From the NCBI GenBank assembly GCA_008680965.1, contig NAKE01000001.1, forward strand, positions 2,307,175 to 2,371,174: DNA of 64,000 nt, written 5' to 3'. Under the pieces are notes generated by a model. That model saw only the letters and a program-made list of their open reading frames with translations, searched no databases and was not told where the DNA came from. The position numbers were made by a program, and so were the translations under genes. Positions within the stretch are counted from its first letter, which is position 1; every line of letters starts with the position of its first letter. Shown here piece after piece: positions 23,879 through 32,160 of the stretch. This DNA is from Collinsella aerofaciens (lineage in GTDB: Bacteria > Actinomycetota > Coriobacteriia > Coriobacteriales > Coriobacteriaceae).

Positions 23879-24757
23879 CTATTGCATATCGAGCACCATG
23901 GCATAGACATCGCGCTTGCGGCGCGAATACTTCTGAGACAGGCGCTTGGCCACCGCAGAGGCGGGCTCCCCCTCCTCGAGCGCGGCGCGGATATCCTCGC
24001 GCAGGGCCTCGTCGGGATCCGCTGCCGCGGCGTCAACCGGCACGATACCGGCCTCCTCATCCTCGCTCGGCGGCGCGATGACCAGCGCAATCTCGCCCTT
24101 TACCTCGCCGCGAGCACGCAGTTCCTCGGCGAGCTGGGCAGCGGGCCCGCGCAAGACCTCCTCGTGCAGCTTGGTGAGTTCGCGGCAGACGGCAACCTCA
24201 CGCTGGGGAAAGACCTCCGCCACGGCCTCGAGCGTCGCCACGATGCGATGTGGAGACTCGTAGAAGATGAGTGCGCCGGGCACCACGGCAAGGCGCTGCA
24301 AACGGCGCACACGGTCGCCGTGCTTTCGGCCCAAAAAGCCCTCGAAGAAAAAATGCTCGCAGAGAATGCCGGACGAAACGAGCGCCGTGACGCAAGCAGA
24401 GGGCCCGGGAATAACTTCGACGGGCACATCGGCCTCACGTGCCGCCTCGACCAGCGCCTGGCCGGGATCGGACACGCTCGGCATGCCGGCGTCCGAGGCA
24501 AAGGCGAGGGTCTCCCCCGCCAGCAGACGGTCGACCAGGCCGGCGGCGCGGCTGGCGATCACATTCTCGTCGCAACGGACAAGCGGCTTGGAAATGCCCA
24601 GGTGCATCAGCAGCTTTGACGTCACACGCGTGTCTTCGCAGCAGATGGCATCGGCGGTGGCAAACGCCTCGCCAACGCGCGGGGACAGGTCGCCCAGGTT
24701 GCCGATGGGCGTGCCGACCACATAGAGTTTGCCCGTATGGGCGCTGTTTTGCGTCAT
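23879..24757 (-). CDS. rsmI: 16S rRNA 2'-O-ribose C1402 methyltransferase
   Basis: A 292-residue tetrapyrrole-methylase-fold enzyme. Its motifs are LYVVGTPIGNLGDLSPR, ICCEDTRVT, FASDAGMPSVSDPG and IPGPSACVTALVSSG. It modifies C1402 in the ribosomal decoding centre. The C-terminal 60 residues (EDEEAG..LSQKYSRRKRDVYAM) form the usual small HTH-like tail. It starts 7 bases after the stop of the GH5-like gene and is upstream of metG. Confidence 0.94.
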   Translation of the reverse strand: MTQNSAHTGKLYVVGTPIGNLGDLSPRVGEAFATADAICCEDTRVTSKLLMHLGISKPLVRCDENVIASRAAGLVDRLLAGETLAFASDAGMPSVSDPGQALVEAAREADVPVEVIPGPSACVTALVSSGILCEHFFFEGFLGRKHGDRVRRLQRLAVVPGALIFYESPHRIVATLEAVAEVFPQREVAVCRELTKLHEEVLRGPAAQLAEELRARGEVKGEIALVIAPPSEDEEAGIVPVDAAAADPDEALREDIRAALEEGEPASAVAKRLSQKYSRRKRDVYAMVLDMQ

Positions 24758-24763
24758 ATCAAC

Positions 24764-25825
24764 CTATTCAATCATGCCGCGCTCGAGCGTACCGAGCGCC
24801 GCGCGGGCGTCCCATGCCGCAATGCGCTTCTCGGTCTTCCACGTTTGGAAGAACCAACCGGCAGCCGGCGCAAACGAAGCCAGCTGGTTGGCGATAAACA
24901 CACGCTCGTAGGCATTGCGGCCCTCAGGCGTAACCGACGAGTTGGCAAAGATCGCCGCACCCGACCATTCGCCCACCAGCACGGGGAACCCAGTCGAAAT
25001 CGCTTCTTTAAGCTCGCGCTTGTTGCGCGAAATCGCCGTCGTCAGCCCGCGGGGACTCGTGATGTCGAGTGCATACTCGTCGCGGTAATGGTACAGGTGA
25101 AGGTCCATGTAGACGTTCTTGTACTTGGCGCCGCGCATAAAATGCTTCCACTCGCTGGGATACCCCGAAGACGAGAAGACGACAATCTTATCCTCGGGCA
25201 TATACGAACGAACGAGCTCGTACGCGTCACGATAGAAGTTGCGCAGGTAGTGCGCCGGAATGCCGTCCGTCACAGTAAAGAGGCTCTTGCGTACACTCAT
25301 CTGCGGCGTATCCAACAGCTCGATGCCCAGCAGGCTCTCGGCCTCACCATAGCGATCGGCCAGGCGCTCGAGCACATCGAGCGCAACGTGACGGCCATTG
25401 GTGGACGAATGCCACTCAGCGACGACTTCCGGCGTCGTGGGTGAATCGTTGGAATCGCCCTGACCGCCGGGTACAGTCGCCAGATCGAGCAGTACGCGGA
25501 TGTTGTACTTGGCGGCCCACTCAATAGCACGGTCGATATAATCAACGACCGAGATGTAGGAAGCGTCGGACTCCTGCGAGCCAAAGGCATACCACGGCAC
25601 CGGCAGGCGCACGGCGTTGAGACCGATCTGCGCCATACGACGAAAATCGTCCTCGCTCACAAACGTCTCGTAATGGCGACGCATGCGCTCATTATAGGCA
25701 GCGGTGCCCATTGCCTCTTGCAGCTCCGCCGCGTTGGATGCACCGGTCGCCGCATACAGCGACGGGGTCACCCAGGGCTCGGGAATAAACCAGCCAGAGA
25801 GATTAACGCCGAGGATCCTCTCCAT
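24764..25825 (-). CDS. GH5-like (exo-beta-1,3-glucanase-type) protein lacking the acid/base
   Basis: A 353-residue TIM-barrel protein beginning MERILGVNLSGWFIPEPWVTP, close to the GVNLGGW..EPW signature of GH5 exo-1,3-glucanases. The start is the ATG at 25825 (AAGGGGG six bases upstream); longer in-frame reads cover intergenic DNA. The nucleophile Glu is present in VLVGEWSGA. The normal acid/base motif LNEP is replaced by ELLDTP, so the catalytic acid Glu is missing. No signal peptide is visible, so it should be cytoplasmic, unusual for a glucanase. It is probably inactive as a hydrolase or works on an activated or phosphorylated sugar. Cotranscribed with rsmI. Confidence 0.75.
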   Translation of the reverse strand: MERILGVNLSGWFIPEPWVTPSLYAATGASNAAELQEAMGTAAYNERMRRHYETFVSEDDFRRMAQIGLNAVRLPVPWYAFGSQESDASYISVVDYIDRAIEWAAKYNIRVLLDLATVPGGQGDSNDSPTTPEVVAEWHSSTNGRHVALDVLERLADRYGEAESLLGIELLDTPQMSVRKSLFTVTDGIPAHYLRNFYRDAYELVRSYMPEDKIVVFSSSGYPSEWKHFMRGAKYKNVYMDLHLYHYRDEYALDITSPRGLTTAISRNKRELKEAISTGFPVLVGEWSGAAIFANSSVTPEGRNAYERVFIANQLASFAPAAGWFFQTWKTEKRIAAWDARAALGTLERGMIE

Positions 25826-26058
25826 CACGGCCCCCTTCGAATCGCGCAGGTCGAACCTGCATCGTATTGCATAGGAAAAGTATCGTTTTGAGTATACCCG
25901 CGCGTGCGGATAGACGACCGAACGGTCTGTAAAGTGGCGCAAAAGCGGGAGGAATATCTGGGCGGGCCCGAGATGTGCACGCACGTCGGAAGTAAGCGCC
26001 GGAAAGCGCATCCCACTCTGAAGCCAAATTCCGGGACGTAATTTCCGCAGAGCCCTCA

Positions 26059-26244
26059 ATAAAAGAAAAGGACCCCTTTGCAGAGGTCCTAGTCAATTCA
26101 AGGTGGCGGGGAAGGGAATCGCGTCCGCGCGCTGCGCGGACGGACCGCTGCGGCGCTTACGCGCCTTGCGAGCTGCGCTGGCAAACGCTTACGCGTTTCC
26201 TCAGCTCCGCGCCCTCACGGGGTTCGATTCCATGTGGGGGCTGT
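26059..26244 (-). repeat. tRNA-tail repeat unit at tRNA-Phe (186 bp)
   Basis: The 63-bp block 26059-26121 (terminator and tRNA-Phe tail ending GGGAATCG) recurs at 26245-26307. Between them lie GC-rich palindromes (CGTCCGCGC..GCGCGGACG, GGCGCTTACGCGCC, AACGCTTACGCGTT) and an inverted Phe T-arm (GGGGTTCGATTCC, 26219-26231). The architecture is that of the Arg and Leu units but the core sequence is different. Confidence 0.8.
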
Positions 26245-26248
26245 ATAA

Positions 26249-26275
26249 AAGAAAAGGACCCCTTTGCAGAGGTCC
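26249..26275 (-). terminator. Terminator of tRNA-Phe
   Basis: On the minus strand AGGACCTCTGCAAAGGGGTCCT followed by TTTCTTTTAT. Confidence 0.8.
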
Positions 26276-26289
26276 TAGTCAATTCAAGG

Positions 26290-26362
<73 letters not shown>

Positions 26363-26394
26363 ATTTGAGGTGTGCCTTGTTTCAAGGCTTGATT

Positions 26395-26422
26395 AGTATA
26401 ACCAAGGACGCGTTCCGGTCAA
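26395..26422 (-). promoter_or_regulatory. tRNA-Phe promoter
   Basis: TTGACC (26422-26417), 16-base spacer, TATACT (26400-26395). Confidence 0.7.
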
Positions 26423-26485
26423 CCGAGAATTTTAAAAAAGTTTTTGAGCACAGCCTCGGTTCTATAAATCGGCACGTCAGAGGCA

Positions 26486-26770
26486 TCAGCCGGCAGCGAG
26501 AAGTTTTTCACTCAGAGCCGCACGGGCAAACTCACTTGGCGTCATCCCCTCGGCAGCCGCCCGTCGACGAATGGCCTCCTTCATTCCCAGAGGAATCTTG
26601 ACCGACAGCGTTGCCGTCCCCTCACCTGAGAGCGGGGGCCGTCCATGCACGATCCCACCAACGGTGTGTTCGCCATCCGGAAACTCTCCGCGCTCGTACG
26701 ACTCGCACCACGCGTCAATCATTTCATCCGTTACAACCTGACCATTAGCGGCCGTATACGTCTTGCCCAT
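26486..26770 (-). CDS. Ribbon-helix-helix antitoxin-like protein
   Basis: A 94-residue small protein. Residues about 55-93 form a ribbon-helix-helix domain (ATLSVKIPLGMKEAIRRRAAAEGMTPSEFARAALSEKL), as in CopG/MetJ-type repressors. The N-terminal part (MGKTYTAANGQVVTDEMIDAWCESYERGEFP) is the segment that usually wraps the toxin. Two adjacent ATGs are possible (26773 and 26770); AAAGGGG spaces better to 26770. It overlaps the stop of the upstream small gene, the usual coupling of a toxin-antitoxin pair. Confidence 0.7.
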   Translation of the reverse strand: MGKTYTAANGQVVTDEMIDAWCESYERGEFPDGEHTVGGIVHGRPPLSGEGTATLSVKIPLGMKEAIRRRAAAEGMTPSEFARAALSEKLLAAG

Positions 26771-27036
26771 CATCGACCCCTTTGCCGAGCCTGTTCAATC
26801 TCCTGCCAAAATTTCTTCTGGACTGGAGACAAGGCATGAATGATAAGCCACCCACGGACAAGCTCGACCGCGACAAGCTCCACGCTTCGTCCGTCTGGGA
26901 GCCATCCAATCGCAAGCCATCTCGGCGGCTCGTCCTTCGACTCGCGACGAATGCACTCAGTAACCGCAAGCCAAGCGCTAAGCAACTGCTTTTCCGTCAG
27001 GTGCTTTTTAGCGTTGGGATGGATCTCAACATCCAT
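26770..27036 (-). CDS. Small toxin-like protein of a type II TA pair
   Basis: An 88-residue protein starting MDVEIHPNAKKHLTEKQL, with GGAGGAGAAGATGC before the ATG at 27036. The core LAIGWLPDGRSVELVAVELVRGWLIIHALSPVQKKFWQEI resembles BrnT/RelE-size toxins (compact beta sheet with a DGR and basic tail), but no catalytic residues can be assigned. Toxin first, RHH antitoxin second with an overlap of a few bases is the BrnTA-type order. The pair sits at the distal end of the pilus operon with no clear terminator between. Toxicity is inferred. Confidence 0.55.
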   Translation of the reverse strand: MDVEIHPNAKKHLTEKQLLSAWLAVTECIRRESKDEPPRWLAIGWLPDGRSVELVAVELVRGWLIIHALSPVQKKFWQEIEQARQRGR

Positions 27037-27095
27037 GCATCTTCTCCTCCATCTTACCCAATTTCGTATGACGAAAGTCTGCTGTCGCCAATCTC

Positions 27096-27455
27096 TTACG
27101 CCGGCACTTGTTGGAGGGCGGGAGGTGTAGCGAGGATTGAAGGGCGTTCCAATACCGCCCAGGCGCCGGGGCAGGAGCACATACACCAGGGACATACGTT
27201 TTCGTAGCGCGCGAGGATATTGCCGCGTGCATCGATGAAGGCGATGTCGATGGGATAGGCCATAAAACACGTATGGACCGAAGAGCAGCGTGGAAACGCC
27301 ATGACGAGCGGCAGGCCGTTGGCGGCAACCGGACGCCGTCCCAGCATGCCGCGCAGGCGCACGACAAACGACTCCGCCACCACAAACTCGGCCGGCGTCC
27401 AACCCAGCCTATTGAGTGCCCGCGCGTAGGCGATGTAGGACGAGACCGCGGTCAC
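27096..27455 (-). CDS. DUF192 family protein
   Basis: A 119-residue protein with a GTG start that overlaps the stop of the upstream TadE-like gene (ATGTGA), behind GGGGGTGG. It has the DUF192 pattern: FVVRLRGMLGRRP, then FPRCSSVHTCFMAYPIDIAFIDARGNILARYENVCPW, with the conserved HTCFM. Unlike many DUF192 proteins there is no lipoprotein or signal peptide. Paired Cys (CPWCMCSC) follow. Similar genes often close Flp/Tad loci in actinobacteria. Function unknown. Confidence 0.8.
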   Translation of the reverse strand: MTAVSSYIAYARALNRLGWTPAEFVVAESFVVRLRGMLGRRPVAANGLPLVMAFPRCSSVHTCFMAYPIDIAFIDARGNILARYENVCPWCMCSCPGAWAVLERPSILATPPALQQVPA

Positions 27456-27928
27456 ATGACCACCCCCGGACGCCATGGATCGACCGTCACCGCACGCTCG
27501 TGCGACAACGTTGTCGGCGCCCCCAGCGGAACGCCAGCGATGCTGAGAGAAGTCGGCCACGGCTCATAGTGCATGGTGCAGGTGTAGGTCCTAAACGTAC
27601 CGGATAGGGAGAGCAGGCCACCATCCGATGCCTTCGCGCCTTGCTCGCTCGACACTTCGATCTGTAAGTCATAGCCTTCCATGGCATTCAGAATTTGAGT
27701 CTGAACCGTCGCCGAGGCATCGGCAGAGCTTTCGTCGCCCTCCCCCTCCGACGCCACGGCATGCGCTAGCACGATGTCGGGCACCACGCGGTCGAAGCGC
27801 GCGACAGCGCTGGCAAAGATCATGACGTTGTACACGATGAGTGCCAGCACCAGCAAAACGGGCGTAACCACTGCCATCTCCACCGTCGCTTGGGCGCGCT
27901 CCTCGCGCAGACGCATGCGGATACTCAT
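27452..27928 (-). CDS. TadE/TadF-like pilus assembly protein
   Basis: A 158-residue minor pilin-like protein. The N-terminus MSIRMRLREERAQATVEMAVVTPVLLVLALIVYNV has the RAQATVE leader and a single membrane helix of TadE-like proteins; the rest would be outside. The ATG overlaps the TAA of the TadG-like gene (TAATG). A frame upstream of this ATG runs inside the previous gene and is rejected. Confidence 0.8.
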   Translation of the reverse strand: MSIRMRLREERAQATVEMAVVTPVLLVLALIVYNVMIFASAVARFDRVVPDIVLAHAVASEGEGDESSADASATVQTQILNAMEGYDLQIEVSSEQGAKASDGGLLSLSGTFRTYTCTMHYEPWPTSLSIAGVPLGAPTTLSHERAVTVDPWRPGVVM

Positions 27929-30081
27929 TACGACCCACCGCCAAAAGCTCCCACCAGCGTGGCAACATCGACCGTGAGCGGGATGGAGCCGCCGCCGGGC
28001 AGCGGAATCTCGGCGATGGTGAACACTGCCCCGTTGATCGTACGCTCGACCTGGTATTGCAAGGCCTCGCAAAGTGCCTTGGGGTCAGTCACGCCCAAGG
28101 GGATTTTTCGCAGAGTATCTTGAGTTTTGGAGATGCCCGCGATATCGGACCCCGGACTTTTGATGACATTGGCGGTATCGGTCAGCACCGGTTTTCGCAG
28201 ACGCAAATCGCACGGTTCGAGTCCCAGCGCCGCCACGGAGGACGAGACGGTGTCACCGAGCCAGGACGCGATGGAGCCCAACGCGCCGCTACCCCCTCCC
28301 AAGCCACCGATCAGCTCTCCCATAAGCTCGTCGGCCGCACCCTGGATGTCTCCGTACCCCACAAGCAGGCGACCCCAAACATCCATAACGCCGTCGAGCA
28401 CGCCGGCAACGCCGCCCGAACGCTCCTCCAGCGTCGAGAAAAACCGCGAGAGAACGTTATTTTGTGCCGTCGCACCATCGGGCGCGAGCACTGCAGCAGA
28501 AATTGCACCACGATCGCCAAGCTCAACTGCCGTGTCAAACGAGGAGTTGAGCTCGTCGGGACTGGAGATGGTGCCCGAGACCGCAAAGGCGACCACACCG
28601 TTGCGACCGGGCGGGGCGATGCGCGGGCGCTCGCCGGATAGTTCTTTGATGGCGGTATCGAACGCATTGCCCGCACGGTCGGCTTCGTCCTCGGTTTGAC
28701 GCTCGAGCTCGAGTTCCTTGTTGCGACAGTCGACATAGTCCTCCAGGGCGTCTTTAAACTTGTCAAAGTGATATTCGAAGCCGTTTTCGATAGAGGTTGA
28801 AGGCGCCGCAACAGCACCAAGCGACAAAACGCCAAAATGGCATTTGCTGCATTTATCCTGTCCATCGTAATCGGCAACCGAAGCAAATCCGCTCGGCGTC
28901 CCTTTCTTATAGTTAGGGCAGGTCGTCCCGTAATGCAGATACGCCTTGTCATCGTTCACGCTAGTCGGCCACACCGCATCGGTATAGAGTTCCGTCGCCC
29001 GAACCTCATCAGAGTTGCGCGGCAGCAGCGGAATATAGGAGGAAACCCTGTCTCCGTTCTCGGTTATATGCGCCCGATCGACCTCCGCGCTCGCATAGGT
29101 ATAAAACGCCTTACGCGCCGCAGACTCTGCCTTCATCTCGACACTCGAGCCGTGGGGCTTCTCATTTGTCAGACGCCAATGGTAGTAGTCCTTCGCGCGA
29201 TCAAGGGCAACTTGGGGCTCCCACGTAACGCTCGATGAGTAATGCGGATTTTGAACACCGGAGAGATCCGTTAGACTTTTCGCACGCTCCCACATGCAAG
29301 AACAGCTGCCGACCGAGCCCTTGTCAGACCCACCACAATCCGCCAGCCAAGCACGCTCTTTAGCCTTCGCCGTGTCCTCAGAAGCCTTCCGCAGCTCCTC
29401 GGCCGCACCCTCTAAATCATCTGATGTGTCTTTAATGGTATCGGTCGAGATCTCTGATCCTTTGAGCGCAGCGAAGTCAGACTCGGATGTCCTGGGCACG
29501 GCAAGCGCCGTACCGGTATAGGTCACACTATCGGTATCCTGCGCCGACACCGTCTGCGTGGCACGCGCGGCGATCAGATACGGCAGAGCCGTCTCGATTT
29601 TCTGTAAGCCTTCCGATGCGCTTTTGGCAAACTTGTTGCGCGTTTTAATGATCTCAATCCCGGTGTCGACCATATTGCCGGCAACCGGCTCGGCACCCGG
29701 GATGAGGATGGCGACCAGGCCCGTCCCGATCGTGGCAAACCCCGCCAGCCCCAGACTCAAGATGCTCGCATCAACCACCGTGGCAGCCGTGTGATAGGAC
29801 GACACTACGTTGGCACCCGCCAGCGCGCCACTATCAGCCGCCACCTGAGTATCCCCGGCACGCGACATGCTCCATATCGCCGCGGTCGACGAAAACAACA
29901 ATGTGAGCACCACTAGGATGACCACGGCAGAAGAAAGCGTGGTATAGGCGCCATCTTCGATAAACAGATCGACACCGGCTCGACCCATAAAGCCGCCTCG
30001 CTTGCGATGGCAGCTCGGACGGTGCGTCAAAACGCGTCTAGACCAGAAACGCTTAATCCCATGCAGCAATCCACGAATCAT
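27928..30081 (-). CDS. TadG-like Flp pilus-associated protein
   Basis: A 717-residue envelope protein. The ATG at 30081 follows GGAGGGAGATT. Residues about 35-70 contain a membrane helix preceded by DGAYTTLSSAVVILVVLTLLFSSTAAIWSMSRAGDTQVAADSGALAGANVVSSYHTAA, the TadG-like motif with the ADSGALAGA stretch that follows the helix. The long outside region includes CxxC pairs (CPNYKKG..KCSKCHFG), a Glu/Lys coiled coil around residues 480-520 and a Gly-rich segment near 620-650. TadG-family proteins are large minor components or anchors of Flp pili. It overlaps the preceding TadE-like gene by 29 bases. Confidence 0.75.
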   Translation of the reverse strand: MIRGLLHGIKRFWSRRVLTHRPSCHRKRGGFMGRAGVDLFIEDGAYTTLSSAVVILVVLTLLFSSTAAIWSMSRAGDTQVAADSGALAGANVVSSYHTAATVVDASILSLGLAGFATIGTGLVAILIPGAEPVAGNMVDTGIEIIKTRNKFAKSASEGLQKIETALPYLIAARATQTVSAQDTDSVTYTGTALAVPRTSESDFAALKGSEISTDTIKDTSDDLEGAAEELRKASEDTAKAKERAWLADCGGSDKGSVGSCSCMWERAKSLTDLSGVQNPHYSSSVTWEPQVALDRAKDYYHWRLTNEKPHGSSVEMKAESAARKAFYTYASAEVDRAHITENGDRVSSYIPLLPRNSDEVRATELYTDAVWPTSVNDDKAYLHYGTTCPNYKKGTPSGFASVADYDGQDKCSKCHFGVLSLGAVAAPSTSIENGFEYHFDKFKDALEDYVDCRNKELELERQTEDEADRAGNAFDTAIKELSGERPRIAPPGRNGVVAFAVSGTISSPDELNSSFDTAVELGDRGAISAAVLAPDGATAQNNVLSRFFSTLEERSGGVAGVLDGVMDVWGRLLVGYGDIQGAADELMGELIGGLGGGSGALGSIASWLGDTVSSSVAALGLEPCDLRLRKPVLTDTANVIKSPGSDIAGISKTQDTLRKIPLGVTDPKALCEALQYQVERTINGAVFTIAEIPLPGGGSIPLTVDVATLVGAFGGGS

Positions 30082-30565
30082 AATCTCCCTCCAGCCATTC
30101 GGGACGCGATTGATACGAGACATCGACCTTGAGCTCAACGTAGCCGCCCTCGGCGGTACCACCCATAGCCTGCGCAAACGCACCGATCACAGGCAACGGC
30201 TTGACCTCGCCGGAAACAGACACGGACGAAACGCCGCCGGCACCGGCCCGCCCCAACTCGATATTCCACGACAGCGGCCCGCCGGCATGAAAAATCGAGA
30301 CGTTGGGCACCGCGGCAAGTCTGCGGCGAGTGAACTCCTTAAGGTCATCGTCGTCCTCCACCGTCGTCGTGGTCATAAGCCGCGCGGTCTCGGCGGCGGC
30401 AGACTCCATGACCGCGCGCGTATAGAGCAGGCATACCGGCTGCAGCGCCAGCAGGATGAGCGTCAAAAACGTCGGCAGCAAAAAGGCGGCCTCAACCGTA
30501 GACTGCGCCCGATCCTCGCACGCGATATCAATACAGAGCAATGTCCTTGGCGCCCGTCGCGGCAT
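30053..30565 (-). CDS. TadE-like pilus assembly protein
   Basis: A 170-residue protein with CEDRAQSTVEAAFLLPTFLTLILLALQPV: TadE leader plus one helix, then a soluble outside domain. The start is uncertain. The ATG at 30565 has no ribosome site; a TTG at 30541 has AAGG only 3 bases upstream. Both overlap the end of the preceding pilin-like gene (stop 30528), so coupling is likely. Fourth gene in this locus with the E-AQ-TVE motif. Confidence 0.75.
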   Translation of the reverse strand: MPRRAPRTLLCIDIACEDRAQSTVEAAFLLPTFLTLILLALQPVCLLYTRAVMESAAAETARLMTTTTVEDDDDLKEFTRRRLAAVPNVSIFHAGGPLSWNIELGRAGAGGVSSVSVSGEVKPLPVIGAFAQAMGGTAEGGYVELKVDVSYQSRPEWLEGDYDSWIAAWD

Positions 30566-30746
30566 CGATAACCGACGATGGGGCGACGCCATGGGACGCT
30601 GCCCGCTCAACCAGTGCCGCCAAGCGTCCATCGGTGCCAGCGCGCCAAAGCCCCGCAATCGCCAGCACAATCGACAACAGCGCCACGGTGACGATGGCGT
30701 ATTCGACGGTCGACTGAGCAGATTCCTCACGCAGGACACCATGCAT
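30528..30746 (-). CDS. Small pilin-like protein (DUF4244/Flp-like)
   Basis: A 72-residue protein MHGVLREESAQSTVEYAIVTVALLSIVLAIAGLW..., with GGAGGGG before the ATG. It has the class III prepilin pattern E-S-A-Q-S-T-V-E-Y followed by a hydrophobic helix, so it is either a minor pilin or a TadE-related small subunit. It is close in design to the Flp pilin two genes upstream but longer after the helix. Confidence 0.75.
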   Translation of the reverse strand: MHGVLREESAQSTVEYAIVTVALLSIVLAIAGLWRAGTDGRLAALVERAASHGVAPSSVIDAATGAKDIALY

Positions 30747-30747
30747 T

Positions 30748-31311
30748 TCACGACCCCTCCTTTGACTCCATTGTTTGCGGAACCAGACGCACGGCACGCA
30801 GGCGGCACGAGGCATCGCCGGCATCAGCAGCAACCGTCACCATGTCGACCCAGCCTCGCCCATCGCGCACGATGGCGCCCCATACGTTGCCCTTAATATC
30901 GAGATAGCCGCTCAGGGCGAGCTGGGCCGTGGGCACTTCGCGGTAGGCGCGCAGCAGGTCTGCCGCTGCCTCGGTCATCGGCCGGTCCTCGGACCATGCG
31001 AGCCGAACCGCGATCGCGTTGTCTACAGACGGCTCCGTCGCGCTGGCGGCCCGCTCGTCGAGTGCCTGCAAAAAGGTCTGAGCCGTGACGGCGGCATTCT
31101 GACCGCCCATCGCCCCCGCGCCTTCCGCTTGTGACATCGCCGCCGAGCCCGATCCCAAATCGGCAGTAGCGCCTGGACGCTGCTGCCGCGCAGCACCCAG
31201 CCCCCAAAGCGTCACCGCTATTGCCACGAGCAAACAGACGAGCACCAGCGGCGAACCAACAGGACGCCTGCCTCCTACAGGCTGTTGATGCCGTCTTTGA
31301 TCGCGTTCCAT
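30748..31311 (-). CDS. Membrane-anchored protein in the pilus locus, unknown
   Basis: A 187-residue protein with one N-terminal helix (VLVCLLVAIAVTLWGLGAA, residues 23-41) and a soluble outside domain after an Ala/Gly/Ser-rich linker. The domain is NTF2/DUF4829-like in feel (LQALDERAAS..AYREVPTAQLALSGYLDIKGNVWGAIVRDG), not a firm match. The ATG at 31311 overlaps the end of flp by 37 bases; an internal GTG at 31245 is an alternative. Position suggests a pilus-assembly accessory factor. Confidence 0.6.
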   Translation of the reverse strand: MERDQRRHQQPVGGRRPVGSPLVLVCLLVAIAVTLWGLGAARQQRPGATADLGSGSAAMSQAEGAGAMGGQNAAVTAQTFLQALDERAASATEPSVDNAIAVRLAWSEDRPMTEAAADLLRAYREVPTAQLALSGYLDIKGNVWGAIVRDGRGWVDMVTVAADAGDASCRLRAVRLVPQTMESKEGS

Positions 31312-31508
31312 AGTTCTTCGACTTTGCTCTTAAACGCGACGATGGCGATAATCGCAATCACTACGAGTACACCGACCAAGATGGCGTATTCGGTAGTGCC
31401 CTGCGCGCTCTCCTCCCGCAACAGCGCCTTGGCACGCTGGCGAGCGCGGATTGTCCGGCAAAAAGCCCAGCTCCAAGCCTTGCCCGCAATGTTGGTCATC
31501 GTGTTCAT
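31275..31508 (-). CDS. flp: Flp/Fap-type type IVb pilin
   Basis: A 77-residue prepilin with a 30-residue basic leader then REESAQGTTEYAILVGVLVVIAIIAIVAF. The processing motif is the class III type (G..TxEY with Glu5/Tyr6 after cleavage) and is followed by the hydrophobic helix and a short amphipathic tail ending INSL. GGGAGGAATAT precedes the ATG. It is the major pilin of the locus by size and motif. A dedicated prepilin peptidase is not in the window. Confidence 0.88.
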   Translation of the reverse strand: MNTMTNIAGKAWSWAFCRTIRARQRAKALLREESAQGTTEYAILVGVLVVIAIIAIVAFKSKVEELWNAIKDGINSL

Positions 31509-31518
31509 ATATTCCTCC

Positions 31519-32160
31519 CTACATCATCCCGCCTGCTCCCAGCAGCGGGCCCAATATGGACAGAAGCAACGCCGGCAAGATGAGCGTGCCGGTGGGAATC
31601 AGCAGCTTGACGGGCGCACGCTCGATCTCGCGCTCGACCGCGGCGCGATGAGCCGCACGGATCTCGCGACTTTGAGCGGCCAGCGTCTCGGCAAGTGGGG
31701 CACCCAGGGCGAGCGCCTGCCCCACCGTGATGGCAAAGGTCTCGAGCGCTCGCACGTCCAGGTCGCGCGCGGCGGCCAACAACTCGTCCTCACGCGTGCC
31801 CACGCCCACCTGCCACGCCATGCAGGCGCGCTCAAGGCGAAGAGCCAGCACTGACCGGCGGTTGGCGCAGAAAATCTCAAGCGCCGCATCAAACGAAAGA
31901 CCGGCCGAAAGACCCAAGCGCACAACATCGATCATCTCGGACACTTCGCCGAGCGAAACTCGCGCCGGGCCGCCCGCTCCAACCGCGCCCTTCACTCGCG
32001 CGGTCAGGGCATCGACCACCGAGCGACCCGCGGCAGCGACCAGCACCGCCTCGCGCTTGCAGGCCCCTGCGATCTTGCGTGCATCCGCCCGATCCAAACC
32101 CGTCGCGACAAATACACTCAGGGCGCACAGGCAAGCCGCAACTGCAACCGGGGCGCTCAT
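31519..32160 (-). CDS. tadC: Flp pilus platform protein TadC (type II secretion F domain)
   Basis: A 213-residue membrane protein with a T2SF domain: EMIDVVRLGLSAGLSFDAALEIFC then ITVGQALALGAPLAETLAAQSREIR, ending with a membrane helix (LLIPTGTLILPALLLSILGPLL). The ATG overlaps the tadB stop as ATGA. TadC pairs with TadB in the inner-membrane platform of the Flp pilus. Confidence 0.88.
   Translation of the reverse strand: MSAPVAVAACLCALSVFVATGLDRADARKIAGACKREAVLVAAAGRSVVDALTARVKGAVGAGGPARVSLGEVSEMIDVVRLGLSAGLSFDAALEIFCANRRSVLALRLERACMAWQVGVGTREDELLAAARDLDVRALETFAITVGQALALGAPLAETLAAQSREIRAAHRAAVEREIERAPVKLLIPTGTLILPALLLSILGPLLGAGGMM

Noticed and set aside
22130..24619. An 829-codon open frame on the plus strand across metG and rsmI
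   Set aside because: Fully antisense to two recognised genes and rich in Val/His/Gly-type shadow sequence.
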